NCBI RefSeq assembly: GCF_000218685.1
Contig: NW_006763294.1
Coordinates: forward strand, 617,691 to 681,690
Direction of reading: 5' to 3'
DNA: 64,000 bases
Source: Serpula lacrymans var. lacrymans S7.9
Lineage: Eukaryota; Basidiomycota; Agaricomycetes; Boletales; Serpulaceae
The notes under the pieces are model-generated. The model was not told the DNA's origin. It ran no database searches and worked only from the letters and a program-made list of their open reading frames with translations. Positions 26,232 to 36,345 of this stretch are shown here, piece by piece. A program made the translations under genes and the position numbers. How positions within the stretch are numbered: the first letter of the stretch is position 1; each line of letters starts with the position of its first letter.

Positions 26232-26654
26232 TCAGTGGTTACGCCATAGACAGGTGTATCGTATATCCGCACAGAACGTACCGCGTATACGTACCCCAAT
26301 AGGATTGTCACTTGTGTAAGTATATACCGAGTTCCCGCTAATAGGCGCTATGCTGCGGACCTTGCCCCCTTTTCTAGCCCTGGTCATAAAAGTCTTGTAC
26401 GTATTTCCTCCTAGAGACAAGTCTTCAAAGATCCACTTCAGCGATAATTCTATGGCCTTGACGAATTTAGATGTGATTTCCCGGAGATCCTGCACAGGCC
26501 GGTTCATGGTTCTTCCACGACGAAGCATGTGCGCCATAAGCGCGATAACAAAGTAATCTGGCATGACTGCCTCCAAGACGGAGAAACGACTTCCTAAGGC
26601 GTCCGACGAATAAACAGCAATTCGAATCTGCATTAGCGAGGTTCTCAATCCCAT
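26232..26654 (-). CDS. unidentified 140-codon frame
   Basis: A protein-like frame (FVIALMAHMLRRGRTM, PVQDLREITSKFVKAIELSL, KWIFEDLSLGG) with a basic helix-rich first half. It may be an exon of the gene whose C-terminal remnant (AIMKLYLI) lies further along the minus strand. No family recognised. First-codon status uncertain. Confidence 0.25.
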   Translation of the reverse strand: MGLRTSLMQIRIAVYSSDALGSRFSVLEAVMPDYFVIALMAHMLRRGRTMNRPVQDLREITSKFVKAIELSLKWIFEDLSLGGNTYKTFMTRARKGGKVRSIAPISGNSVYTYTSDNPIGVRIRGTFCADIRYTCLWRNH

Positions 26655-27179
26655 ACTAGGAACCTGTAAGCTATTGCTGTTAGCGCTACTGCAGAAGCAT
26701 CATTATCGTGTGGCATGAGGCTTTGTTAATCTCACTGTGACGGGACTTTGCGCAATTGCCAGTGTAAATCATGGCTTCTCTGAAATTTCCTGGGAGATTG
26801 TGCTCACTTGGTGCTCACTTGCCAATGATAGATGGCTCTGATAGAAGTCAGTCACGATGCAATTGCGCGCAAAGAGGTGGTGATGCTAAAGACCTTTGGC
26901 GCCGCAGTGGTTCATGCCGGATTCAACTCCGCGGTTAGTCCGCTCCTCCCAACTTAATTCAGAGCAGTTACTAGTAGTGCCAATGTCGTGTCCTCTTTGT
27001 CGTATTTCTTTCTGCCTTGAAAATACTAGTAACAAGATGAAGTTTATGTTTATAGCACTTCTTCCTCTACCTGCAATTATCACGAGGGATCTCAGCAACT
27101 GGATATTGTCAGACATTCTTCAAGTCACTACTAACATGCAAACGACATAGTACAACATATTCACGTTATCATGGACAAC

Positions 27180-27750
27180 TTAATCTTTAAGGAATCCAAG
27201 AAGGCAACAATCAAGAATGTACTCTACTTTGACCCAAGGATGCGTATCCATTGTAAATGCGGGTGAGTGGAACGATAACGTGAATAATAAAACAATCGAT
27301 AGATGCGTACTGAAGAACTTGGTACCATCTTTTCCCGCAGCCTGCAAAACCTCCTCACCACCAGGATGGAATATCAAGTACGGGGTGAGGTTATAAACTT
27401 TTCCATGAATGGCGGTCCAGGCATCAGTATTCTTGTTATGACGCTGTAATTCAGCACGCGAAATATTCCTAGTCGTATTGATACCCTAGAATGAAGTTGG
27501 TCATTTCTGTGCCACCATGGCAGCTTTGCTTAAACCAAAGTCTTACATTGACCGTAGACTTGACGGATTCCCAGGTTGGGGGTTTACCCGAAAGAGCACC
27601 GGACAGCGCAGAGCCGAGCACGCTGGTCACAGGAGAGCATACAGCAGCCATGCCAGGCAATCCTGAGAGACCAGGGACAAAGGGGGATGCTTCTTGACTG
27701 CTTCGGTGTTTTCGATGAGGCGAATACGTTCTCTGGTTGGGAGCTGGCAT
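27180..27750 (-). CDS. cytochrome b5-like heme-binding domain protein with a possibly exonised intron
   Basis: Exons 27547-27750 and 27180-27485 (donor GTAAGA, acceptor TTCTAG, phase 0) give 169 aa. The N-terminal half is a basic/Ser-rich leader and GLPGMAAVCSPV...ALSGKPPTWES. The cytochrome b5 fold follows: ISRAELQRHN, DAWTAIHGKVYNLTPYL, FHPGGEEVLQAAGKDGTKFF with the first heme His in HPGG, and DTHPWVKVEYILDCCLLGFL with the presumed second heme His. Between FF and DTHPW lies what looks like an ordinary intron with donor GTACGC, but its acceptor reads ACA-ATGG instead of ACAG-TGG. The 63-nt stretch is in frame and free of stops, so it may be translated as 21 extra residues between the two ligands. 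Family members with this layout are soluble or membrane-associated electron carriers of unknown partner. Confidence 0.75.
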
Positions 27751-28561
27751 AGTGGATTTGATAGCAATGTACGTTGGCTAGGAAACTTGGACGTCTGGTT
27801 GACAAATAACATAGGACAGATGCATATGTACCAGTAGGATGTATTGCGGTGTTTGCGATGCGTTCCCCCTGAAGGGGCTTCGAAGCTACCTGCCAACTTG
27901 GGGAATCTTATCAGGACAGAGTTGCATTAACTTCTGAGATTGTGGCCGTTGAATGATCGCCAATTTGGTAAACCATTAAATGTGCCTTGAAAAGTTCTCG
28001 AAGCAAAATCGTGGAATATACACGAATCCCGATGCTTACAAGGGGTTTGCAATTGCGGGATGTAAGTATTATTTACCTAAATTAAATTATACATGTACTC
28101 TTCAACGCCAGTTTACTATAAGCAGCCTTACAACTTGAATTCAGAGTGATATGAATTGTTGGTCTGAGTCGGTTCCCATGGTGCGAGTCATTTAGCGTCA
28201 GTCCCTTTTGCAAAATCTAGATACTTTTCGGAGATAGAGGTGAAATACAGACAGTGTATACAGATAATATTTTCCTCGTTCTACTTCATGGGTGGCCCTT
28301 ACTTCCAGGATGGTGATAGGAGACTCTCTGGCTGACGGTATCTGTAAGACATCTGCTCACCACTGATGACCGTTGAGACTAGAAATAAAAGTCGGGTGGG
28401 TTTGCGTCTCATTTATGGTACTGCCGAGAATGCACACTTATTACTTGCGATGACGAAAGAATCGAACAATATTTGAAACTCCAGCATATATTCACCAATG
28501 TTCTGTTCACTTTATAAAAACCACGACAAAACAACTATTTCCCCACTTCACAATACGTCGT
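27751..28561. other. intergenic region
   Basis: Upstream of the cytochrome b5 gene and downstream of DVAGNQ copy B. No further gene seen. Confidence 0.5.
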
Positions 28562-28918
28562 TCAGTGAGACCTAAGATACGCTTTCTAAAAAGGAGTGTA
28601 TAAGTAACGAATCAACAAGTTATTAATATAATATTACCTCCCGTTCCTTCACGGATCCGTCAGCTGAGCCAAATGCCTGAACCCCATGCCCCGCTAGTTA
28701 TCATCATATTGAGCAATACAACAATTTGATGAAAGGGAAAGAATATTACCTATCTGAGCAGAAAAGTCACCACTGGGAGCGAGGTTGTTATTGACATTAG
28801 TATTGCCACAGTTCTCGTTACGAGAGTTGTCGTTATGTGTGTTGGTCTGGTTTCCAGCGACGTCGTTGTAAGTACCAACGTTACTGGTGGCACCGTTACC
28901 GCTTTGACCGAAAGGCAT
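28562..28918 (-). CDS. small Asn-rich DVAGNQ protein, copy B (82 aa)
   Basis: Three exons, 28750-28918, 28638-28693 and 28562-28585 (phases agree), give 82 aa: MPFGQSGNGATSNVGTYNDV, AGNQ, an Asn-rich stretch, then AGHGVQAFGSADGSVKERE and KAYLRSH. Compared with copies A and C it has an extra third exon and a longer, charged C-terminus, so it may be the form closest to the ancestral length. The first intron is 56 nt and lies at the same place as in the other two copies. Function unknown. Confidence 0.58.
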
Positions 28919-31313
28919 GATAAGTGTGATATAAGGATGTACACAGACGTAGATGTGGATTCTGGTACTCTCAAGACGCCAGGACCACTTGCTTTATATC
29001 GTGCAGGATTGGCGGTTGTTTCTTCATGTCCGTGCCTTGAAGATTCCAGAAGAGAATATGCCATTCCCTCACCTCACAGCAACATATCGGTATAAGGACC
29101 GTTAGGAGTATGTTCCTTCATTTTCACCCAAAATGGATTTTTAAACACCTGATGAATCACAGTAGGATAGACCACTGTGACCCTCTGACCTTCTGTGGAG
29201 TTGATGACCCTAGGATAAGATACAGTTTCATGATTGCTGCGATGTCAACCGGATGTCCGCTTTGCTTTGCACAACCTCGGAAAAATGTGATACGGGATTG
29301 GCCTAGAAACTGGCCAGACATCCATGTATTTCCACAAATGAGCGTTACGCTGTATCTTCCGGCGATCGGGGGTGTATACTAAAAATGTCAGCAGCGAGGG
29401 ATAACACCTCGGATTGGATAGATTATAATCACGAGGACTACATCTTACTGACTCGTGCGCCGTAAATGCAAAAAAAGACTTGATACTTACCTTCCTGAAT
29501 TGATAACCACAGTCGGCTTGTCGCAAAGTGCAGGCTAATGTGGATGAACAAAGCCTACTAAGTCACAGCGTGATCCAGCATCCCGACGAGAAGATGACTG
29601 GTACTCGTCAGGTAAGCGTTCTTATAGAACTGGTGATCAGTAACTACTTCAAAGCTGAGAAACGACCCACCATGCATATCTGCATCAACGTGCGGCCACA
29701 ATTATTTCAGTACGAAAAAGGCTATAGTCACTTACAATCCCCAGTTGCCATGTATGGATTACCAGCACCCAGGGTGTGTGGTGTGAATGACGCCATGCAT
29801 GGGCATTAATTATATCCAAATAGTCCGCTCATCTTCCATCACACAATGGAAATTTCCCTTGCTTCTAGCGCTGGGCACCATAATTTTGCGTGTGTCCTTT
29901 TGGAAATCCAAAGACGTCCTTGAGCGCTTCAGTGATATCGAACATGACAAATTTGGAGATCCAGATATGGTCGCCCAAATATCCAATGCAGGCTAGCAAT
30001 GGCGGCGACTGTTCCCTGGAAGGCACCTGGTTTATTGCATCTTCCAATACAAGCCATACAGTCCTACGATGGGGTGATCATGGGGACAAGCGACCATTGC
30101 CTAGTGTGTAAATCTGAGGAAGACACGACTTCCCAAAGCACCCAAAAATTGAACAGAAAACAAAAAGTTCACCAATGAGGGCGTCAACACTAGGAAGTCT
30201 CAGAACACTGATGAAGTTGGCCCCAACTGAAGGAGTACTGTACTGCTTCAGTATTCACAAAGAGTAGATAGAATTGTCTCACAAGACCGCAGAATTGTGA
30301 GCTAGATCAAGCTGTACCTTTCGCAGATTTATTTAGAACTTGAACAGAGAAAGGACTTATACAAGTCAGGGGAATGGCAGGAAAACAAATGAATGTTCGA
30401 TGGCAAGGAATCCGATGAAATTTTTGAAGAGACTCCCCCAGTAATATGGTCTTTCAATCATCCTCTCATTTGTGTGAGGTCGTTTGGCTCGCGATTCCGT
30501 ATAAGTAGCTTTTACAGTTGCGAGGATTTAGATTGAGTGACGGTGAACTTGGCGATAGTTCATAACGATCAGACACCCTCCGGATCAGCCCGAACTCAGC
30601 TTAAATAATAGTCCGCGTAGCTGGAGCCGAAAAGTACAATGGCAGACAAATCTCTGATATGACAGTTGTACAGTCGACGTCAGCAAAATAATTCACTATG
30701 GACATTTCCCGAGATATGGTTTCTTATACATCGAATACTCACGCGAAGCTCATGAGGTACCTTTTAGCCCAGTACCAGGTATTTATGATGGGGGTTTCAT
30801 ATGGGGTGCCGTATGTCCTTGTGCTCTTACATTAACTATCGGAACTGGTTACACGATTGTGAAGATAGGTTTATTCATTACATGACTTCGCGCAAGCTCT
30901 GAGTCCCAATTATCTATCACGAACTTTCGACGTTGGTGAACTCAACTTTTTTTTAGATACCCCTATCAGACCTCCATTGGCAACTGTAATACACAATCAA
31001 AACACAAAATATGGAGTTCGGTCTTCTAATAGATTTTAGTATCAGTGCGCACAGGAACCCGTTTTATGCCACTATGATTGACACCCTTAATATTCTTAGT
31101 CCGGCACTGAATTGGCAACAATGCATCCTTTTCTCGATTTCGAACCATAATCTTGTGTACAACATCGTTCAAACATACATGTACATATCTTCTTGGGCTG
31201 CCCTGTAATGTTTCAACCTTGAGGCAATCGGCCATTTAACAACCTACGCTTTTGAGCTACATAATGCAGCGAGCTTACCAACTATTATTCGTCTCACTAA
31301 CCACAGTGCGACT
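28919..31313. other. spacer between DVAGNQ copies B and C with gene fragments
   Basis: A segment at about 29210-29400 is the counterpart of those flanking copies A and C (minus frame GHPVDIAAIMKLYLILG). A coding-like minus frame at 30047-29865 (CIGYLGDHIWISKFVMFDIT) is seen. No complete gene was assembled. 30120-31010 shows nothing recognisable. Confidence 0.4.
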
Positions 31314-31581
31314 TCAGCGGCGCACCACACGCTGCCTTCCATTTCCCGCTAGTAACACTTATGCTCAGCAAAAGTAATGAAACAAACGAAGAATAGCACT
31401 GACTCATGGTTTGTTTGACGGAGGAGTTATTGTTCGAGTTAGTATTGTTCGTGGTGGTGGTGTTTCCAGAGTTGGTGCGAACAGAGTTATCTGTGGTGTT
31501 GTTGTTGTTCTGATTTCCAGCAACATCGTTGTAGGTTTTGATGTCAGCCTTGGCGTTGTTACCGTGCTGGACAAAAGGCAT
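31314..31581 (-). CDS. small Asn-rich DVAGNQ protein, copy C (70 aa)
   Basis: Exons 31404-31581 and 31314-31348 (donor GTCAGT, acceptor TACTAG; phases agree) give 70 aa: MPFVQHGNNAKADIKTYNDV, AGNQ, an Asn/Thr/Ser tail, then TGNGRQRVVRR. Closest to copy A in the first 30 residues (MPFVQHG) and in the short basic second exon. A TATA box (TATAAAAGG) lies at 31680-31672 on the minus strand. Confidence 0.6.
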
Positions 31582-32525
31582 AGTGGCTGTTACTCGATGA
31601 AGAGGTGAGAATGTAATACGGCGAAGAGGGGAGGGCGTAGCAGTTTGATAGACACTAAGTTATGAAGTGGGCCTTTTATACTTCAATCACTGCCGCATTT
31701 TTTTATTATCACCAGGAAACGCGGGAGTCTCGTGTTTTGGTGCAAACATACAGGGGTCGTCGGATCGATAAGTAAGCTGTGAAAGCCTTCCTTCGTGTCA
31801 TTACAAAGGGAGGTCGCCGTGCGTTGACAGGCCTCGAGGACAAGGTCCTTTGTCCAACAATGGATAACATCGGTAGGTCAAGATAAAATCTAAGTTTCAT
31901 GATGGCTGCGATGGACAATCAGAAGCGGTCAGGACTTCAGAAAAGCGCTCACTTGCAGTCGCCCAGAGCACGGGATCATAGAATCCGAGTGGCTTTGATA
32001 CGATAACGACGGTGCCTAAGTCCCTGCTGATGGTAGATTGAAATTCTCTGCGATGAATGAATGATTCTTTAGCTATTCGTATCCGAGTCGATGTCGCAAT
32101 CTTATCTTGTAAGCTAAGGCAATACTTGCTCTGAAAATCAGATTCCATCAGGAAATCGGTGAGGACCTGATATAACCAGGCGGAGTTTATAATCAAACTT
32201 AAGCCTTCTGTTAAGTTATCGGGAGATATCTAGTCTTACCATCATTTGCAAGAGTTATTTAATGAGCTCAGACGATTATAACCCTCCATCAGCAAGACAT
32301 ATGAGAGCGAGCTGATTATTTTCCTATTCGTTTATTATTAGGTCCTTTCACCTCACTCTGCCGTCCGTATCTTTCCTTATCAGGGTTTACAAGATATGCC
32401 AACGACCAACTACATAAAACTGTAATTGGGACTGGCATCAATCATCAGCCAGAATCAATCTCAGGTTGAACCAGAATATGAACATAGGATTAGGAATATG
32501 TAACGGTATGTATATGAGAACGCCA
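31582..32525. other. spacer with coding-like minus-strand fragments
   Basis: The minus frame 32196-31897 (SLQDKIATSTRIRIAKESF, GTVVIVSKPLGFYDPVLWAT) is protein-like but has no start and ends in a stop. It is followed by the third copy of the AIMKL segment at about 31900. Probably a decayed gene. The family is not recognised. Confidence 0.35.
31672..31680 (-). promoter_or_regulatory. TATA box of DVAGNQ copy C
   Basis: TATAAAAGG on the minus strand about 95 nt before the ATG at 31581, matching the box of copy A. Confidence 0.5.
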
Positions 32526-32753
32526 TTAGTCGTAGTGACCATAATCCTCCAAGTCATCAGCATACAAATCGAAAAGTTCAAAGTTAACTACTAAGCTGTC
32601 GCCGTCGCTAACATTGCTAGCATCTGATCCTAGGTCTTCAGGTTGATTGAAAATAACATCTCCATATGTATCTATCACAACACAATGGGATCCACACCCG
32701 TGTACAGTGATTCTGGACCTTCTGGGCATGCAACCAATCAGTATGCTTTCCAA
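32526..32753 (-). CDS. hypothetical acidic protein or C-terminal exon
   Basis: The frame begins at a non-ATG codon; the first ATG is at 32729 (MPRRSRITVHGC...). The sequence continues GSHCVVIDTYGDVIFNQPED and ends in a very acidic stretch (ELFDLYADDLEDYGHYD). Composition is protein-like. It abuts the tRNA-like sequence and the outer retrotransposon. It may be the last exon of a gene whose upstream part was separated. Family unknown. Confidence 0.3.
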   Translation of the reverse strand: MESILIGCMPRRSRITVHGCGSHCVVIDTYGDVIFNQPEDLGSDASNVSDGDSLVVNFELFDLYADDLEDYGHYD

Positions 32754-32757
32754 GTAC

Positions 32758-32780
32758 GCCTTGGTAGCTTAGTTGGTAAA
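32758..32780 (+). tRNA. tRNA-Met-like sequence, left part, split by retrotransposon
   Basis: GCCTTGGTAGCTTAGTTGG followed by TAAA. It continues after the outer retrotransposon at 47711-47765; GTAAA is the duplicated target. Joined, the sequence has a 7-bp acceptor stem with one mismatch, a perfect A box (TAGCTTAGTTGG), a D stem GCTT/AAGC, and AGCACCAGACCATG as in elongator tRNA-Met. The T arm is CCAGG/CCTGG, followed by TTTT four nucleotides after the discriminator A. The anticodon arm is one nucleotide too long and lacks U33, so it is more likely a tRNA pseudogene or the head of a tRNA-derived SINE than a working tRNA. Confidence 0.5.
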
Positions 32781-33122
32781 TGTAAAGACCCTAGCTGTTA
32801 TGCCGGTAACCCGAGCAGCGTAGGACTTAAATCACACAACAAGTGTTTGACAAGCAAGTATAAGAGTAAATCTACAACTGGGGTATGTACATGGATATCG
32901 TGCTAGTTATATAGAAGAAGGCATGAGGCTACGGTGAGGTATGACGTAGCGTATTGGTAAGTAACATGTGTAATGCGTGAGGCTGATTGGTAATGAGTAT
33001 TACTAATGTGTCACGTGATTACTAGATAAGATAAGATCAAGGAGAGATTAGATAAGGTGAGATAATAGTCTCTATCTCACGATTAGATAAAAAAGATGAG
33101 TCACATGGGTACGATCGTGACA
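32781..33122 (-). repeat. outer element 3' LTR (left)
   Basis: 342 bp, TGTAAAGACC...CGTGACA on the plus strand. Nearly identical to 47369-47710 (three differences seen: GCCGG/GCCAG, GCAGCG/GCAGCA, CTCACG/CTCGCG). Confidence 0.95.
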
Positions 33123-34914
33123 TTACCCCCTCCTTAGGACTTTCGTCCCAAAAGTGAGAGTCTAGCTTTCCGGTTTCCCAGTTATATAAGGATTTTCGAA
33201 TACGAGTTGGAATGGTGAAGTTTTCGAATGGTTGGTAATTTAGAGTAAATTCTATCCTTCGGGGTGCACTGGGGTTTTTATCATGAAACTGTTTTACGAG
33301 TTTTGGTGAGTGTGTTAGGTTAGATTCGGGTTCCCACGTGCGATCCTCTTTTGGAAAGTCTTTCCAATGTACCAAATATTCTAGTTTCCCACGTTTCAAT
33401 CGTGAGTCTAGAACCTCTTCTACTTCGTATTCTTTGATTCCTTTCACTATCACCGGTGGTGCGGTTTTTGGTTTCTTTTGAGTTTCGAACTCTGGTTCTT
33501 TGAAGGGTGTGAGTAACTTTTCGTTAAAGACCGGGTGTATGTTCTTCCATCGTCCAGGAAGTTTTAATTTATAGGCTCCTTTGCCTATTTTCTTTTCAAT
33601 GGGGAAAGGTCCGTGTCTTTTATCGTCAAGTTTCTTTGCGGGTCTATCGGTGGTTATATGTTCCGCTTCAACATATACTTTGTCTCCTTCTTTGTATGCA
33701 ATAGCCTCCCTCTTTCCTTTGTCATATTGTTTTTTCATATTTTCTGCTGCTTTTACCAGCGATTTTTCTGCCTCCTTCCTCGTCTCTTCCATCCTCTTTA
33801 CAAACTCCTCCGCACTCTCTGTCTTTACCGTACTTCTAATTCCTTTTGCGACTTTCGGATGTTGTCCTGAATTTAAAAAGAAAGGGCTATAGCCAGTTGC
33901 AGAGTGTGACTTATTGTTATAAGAGAATTCCGCTAGTGGTAACCATTCGGCCCAGTCTGTTTGTTTGTGATTTACGAATATTCTGAGATACTGTTCTATC
34001 TCTTGGTTTATTCGTTCTGTCTGTCCGTCTGTCTGAGGATGATAAGCGGTCGAAGGATTTCCTTTTATCCCGAGGAGCTTATAGAGATCTTTCATGAAGT
34101 TAGAGACGTATTGCGGTCCTCTATCTGAAATGATCTTTTCTGGTATGCCGTGATTTCTAAAGACGTTGTCTCTAAATAATCTGGCTACTCCTTCTGACAT
34201 CACTTTATCATAAGTCGGCATGACTTTGATCATCTTCGAGAATCGATCTACTACCACGAGTATCATATTGTAACCGAGAGATTCCGGTAATGGTCCGATC
34301 AGGTCTGTGGTAATGATTTCCCATGGTCTAGTTGGGATTTCATTCGGGTGTAACGGTGCCGCTTTCTTTTGATGATTAATCTTTGTGCGTTGACACGTTT
34401 CACAGCCTTCTACGTACTTTCGGATGTCTCTGTCCATGTACGGCCACCAATACCATCTAGTTACCAATTCCTTGGTTTTATACTGTCTGGGGTGTCCTGC
34501 TACAGTGGAGTCATGGTTTTCTTTTATGATGTGTTCTCGTAATTTCCCGTCTTTGGGAATATAGATCCTTCCTTTGAATATCAACATCTCATCTTCCATC
34601 CATATGCCTTTTTCTCTGTCTTCCCCTTTCTCTATCATCTTCCGCGCTACTTCGTCTACGTTCATCATTCTTTTACAGATCCATTTGTATAATTCCACTG
34701 CATCGGCCGATTGCTCTGCCATGCGTTGTCTTTCTGTGTGTGAAATCATCATTCTGAAGTGTTCTGCTTTTAGAACGATTACGTCTTCGTTGTCATCCAC
34801 CCCCCTTTCATGATCTGCTCGTCTTGAGAGAAGGTCTGCTTTGATGTGTTTGGTACCTGGAATATGATGGAGCGTAAAGTGGTAATTGCTCAATTCCATG
34901 ACCCATCTAGCTTG
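33037..34914 (-). pseudogene. outer element pol, integrase and chromodomain part
   Basis: Same frame as 36345-34918, separated from it by the single stop codon at 34915-34917. It begins in the end of RNase H (YHFTLHHIPGTKHIKADLLS). The HHCC zinc module follows (HDSTVAGHPRQYKTKELVT, CETCQRTKI), then the DDE integrase core (TTDLIGPLPES, IISDRGPQYVSNF, GQTERINQEIEQYL). The last domain is a chromodomain (EYEVEEVLDS, KLEYLVHWKDFPKEDRTWEP) that in chromoviruses steers integration to marked chromatin. The frame runs through the polypurine tract and 29 codons into the LTR before stopping at 33037. Confidence 0.92.
33123..33136 (-). other. outer element polypurine tract
   Basis: On the minus strand AAGGAGGGGGTAA lies directly before the 3' LTR (TGTCACG...), the usual plus-strand primer for reverse transcription. 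It sits inside the pol frame. Confidence 0.75.
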
Positions 34915-36345
34915 TCATCTGTTGAGCTTTTGAGGTTGTTTGTAGTAGAGAAGATTCTGGTGGTCTGTCCAGATCTCAAACACCTCTTTAGCATCAACGA
35001 GATAATGCCTCCACTCTTCTAACGCAGTCATTATAGCGAGAAGTTCTTTATCGTAAATCTCATAATTGCGTTCTGTAGGGTTTAACGCTTTTGAGAGATA
35101 TGCAATCGGTTTCCATTTCCCGTCTTGCATTTGTGAAAGAACTGCCCCCATAGCATAATCGCTGCTATCAGCTTCTATCTTAAATTGGCCGTCATCAGTT
35201 GGTAAGGCGAGTACGGGAGTCGATCCGACACGGGTTTTTAATCCGTTAAAAGCGTCGATCTGTTCCTGTCCCCACACAAACTCTACTTTCCCGGTCAATT
35301 TCGTTAATGGCTTGGCGATCAACCCAAAGCCTTCTATGAATCTTCTGTAGAAGTTCACGAAACCTAAGAATGCCTGTACGTCCTTTTTTGATTTGCATTC
35401 TGGCCATTCCATGATTCCTTTTACTTTTACCGGATCCATGCGGATTTCATTTTCTGAAATGATAAGACCTAAGTACTCTGTTGAGGTCTCTTCGAAATCG
35501 CATTTTTCTGGTTTTAAGTAAAGATTGTTCTTCCTTAAGATATCTAACACTCTGCGCGTCATTGCGCGGTGTTCTTCAATTGTTTTTGTGAAAATCATGA
35601 TGTCGTCGAGGTATATTACGACTTTTCCGTCATCAATCAAATCTTTGAATAGCGCATTCATCATGGTTTGAAATGTCGCTGGCGAGTTCGTGAGTCCAAA
35701 GAACATCACTAATGGTTCAAAGAGCCCCCTATTCGTTCTGAAGGCTGCTTTGTGTTCGTCTCCGTCTTTGATTCGGATGTTGTTGTATCCCCATCTGATA
35801 TCTAACTTCGTAAAGTATTTCGCGCCCCTGAGCTTGTCTACAAGTTCATTTATCAAGGGTAGCGGATATCTATTTTTGATGGTGATATTGTTTAATCTCC
35901 GATAGTCTTGGACGGGTCTAAGTTTTCCATCTTTCTTTTTTATGAAGAAGAACGGGGATGCAAATTGAGATTTGGAAGGTCTGATTCTTCCTGACTCAAG
36001 ATTTTCTTTTATGAATGCATCTAATTGTTCTTGTTCTCCTAAAGCCAGTGGATAACATTTGCAGTCCAGAGTATGGTCGCCTGGGATGAGTTCTATGGCG
36101 TGATCCCATTGGCGTCTCTCCGGCAGTGCATCAAATGACTCCTTATCGAATACGTCTTTGTAATCGTGGAGATGTTTTGGAACTATCTTCTCGAATCCTC
36201 CTTCTTTCTGATCTTTACCAGCAGCTTTGGCAAGTTTCTGAGCTGTTGTGCCTTGTGCCCTAATATGGTAGTAGTGATCATCAATAGAAGTATCTTCATA
36301 GTTCATTAGATTCACTTGGATCAGCTGATCCCCATCTGAGTGATC
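34915..36345 (-). pseudogene. outer element pol, reverse transcriptase and RNase H part
   Basis: Continuation of the protease frame after removal of the inner element; reading resumes in frame immediately at the target duplication. RT motifs are SQFASPFFFIKKKDGKLRPV, YFTKLDIRWGYNNIRI, LFEPLVMFFGLTNSPATF and the catalytic YLDDIMIF. RNase H shows IEADSSDYAMGAVLS and RNYEIYDKELLAIMTALEEW. It ends at TGA (34915-34917), where the homologous inner element has an arginine (NRRQARW against NR-stop-QARW), so a single CGA to TGA change truncates the protein. Confidence 0.92.
36341..36345 (+). repeat. target duplication TGATC (left) of inner element
   Basis: TGATC directly before the left LTR, repeated at 44378-44382 directly after the right LTR. 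It lies in the outer element's pol. Confidence 0.95.

Larger units (their letters stand above)
25337..27179. other. spacer between DVAGNQ copy A and the cytochrome b5 gene
   Basis: Holds the promoter of copy A and a segment at about 25570-25760 that is similar to segments at 29210-29400 and 31880-32000. Read on the minus strand it gives (I/S)AIMKLYLI. A longer frame of unknown nature lies at 26232-26654. No complete gene could be built. Confidence 0.4.

Noticed and set aside
33581..33892. Plus-strand frames inside the outer pol
   Set aside because: Antisense shadows of the integrase-coding strand.
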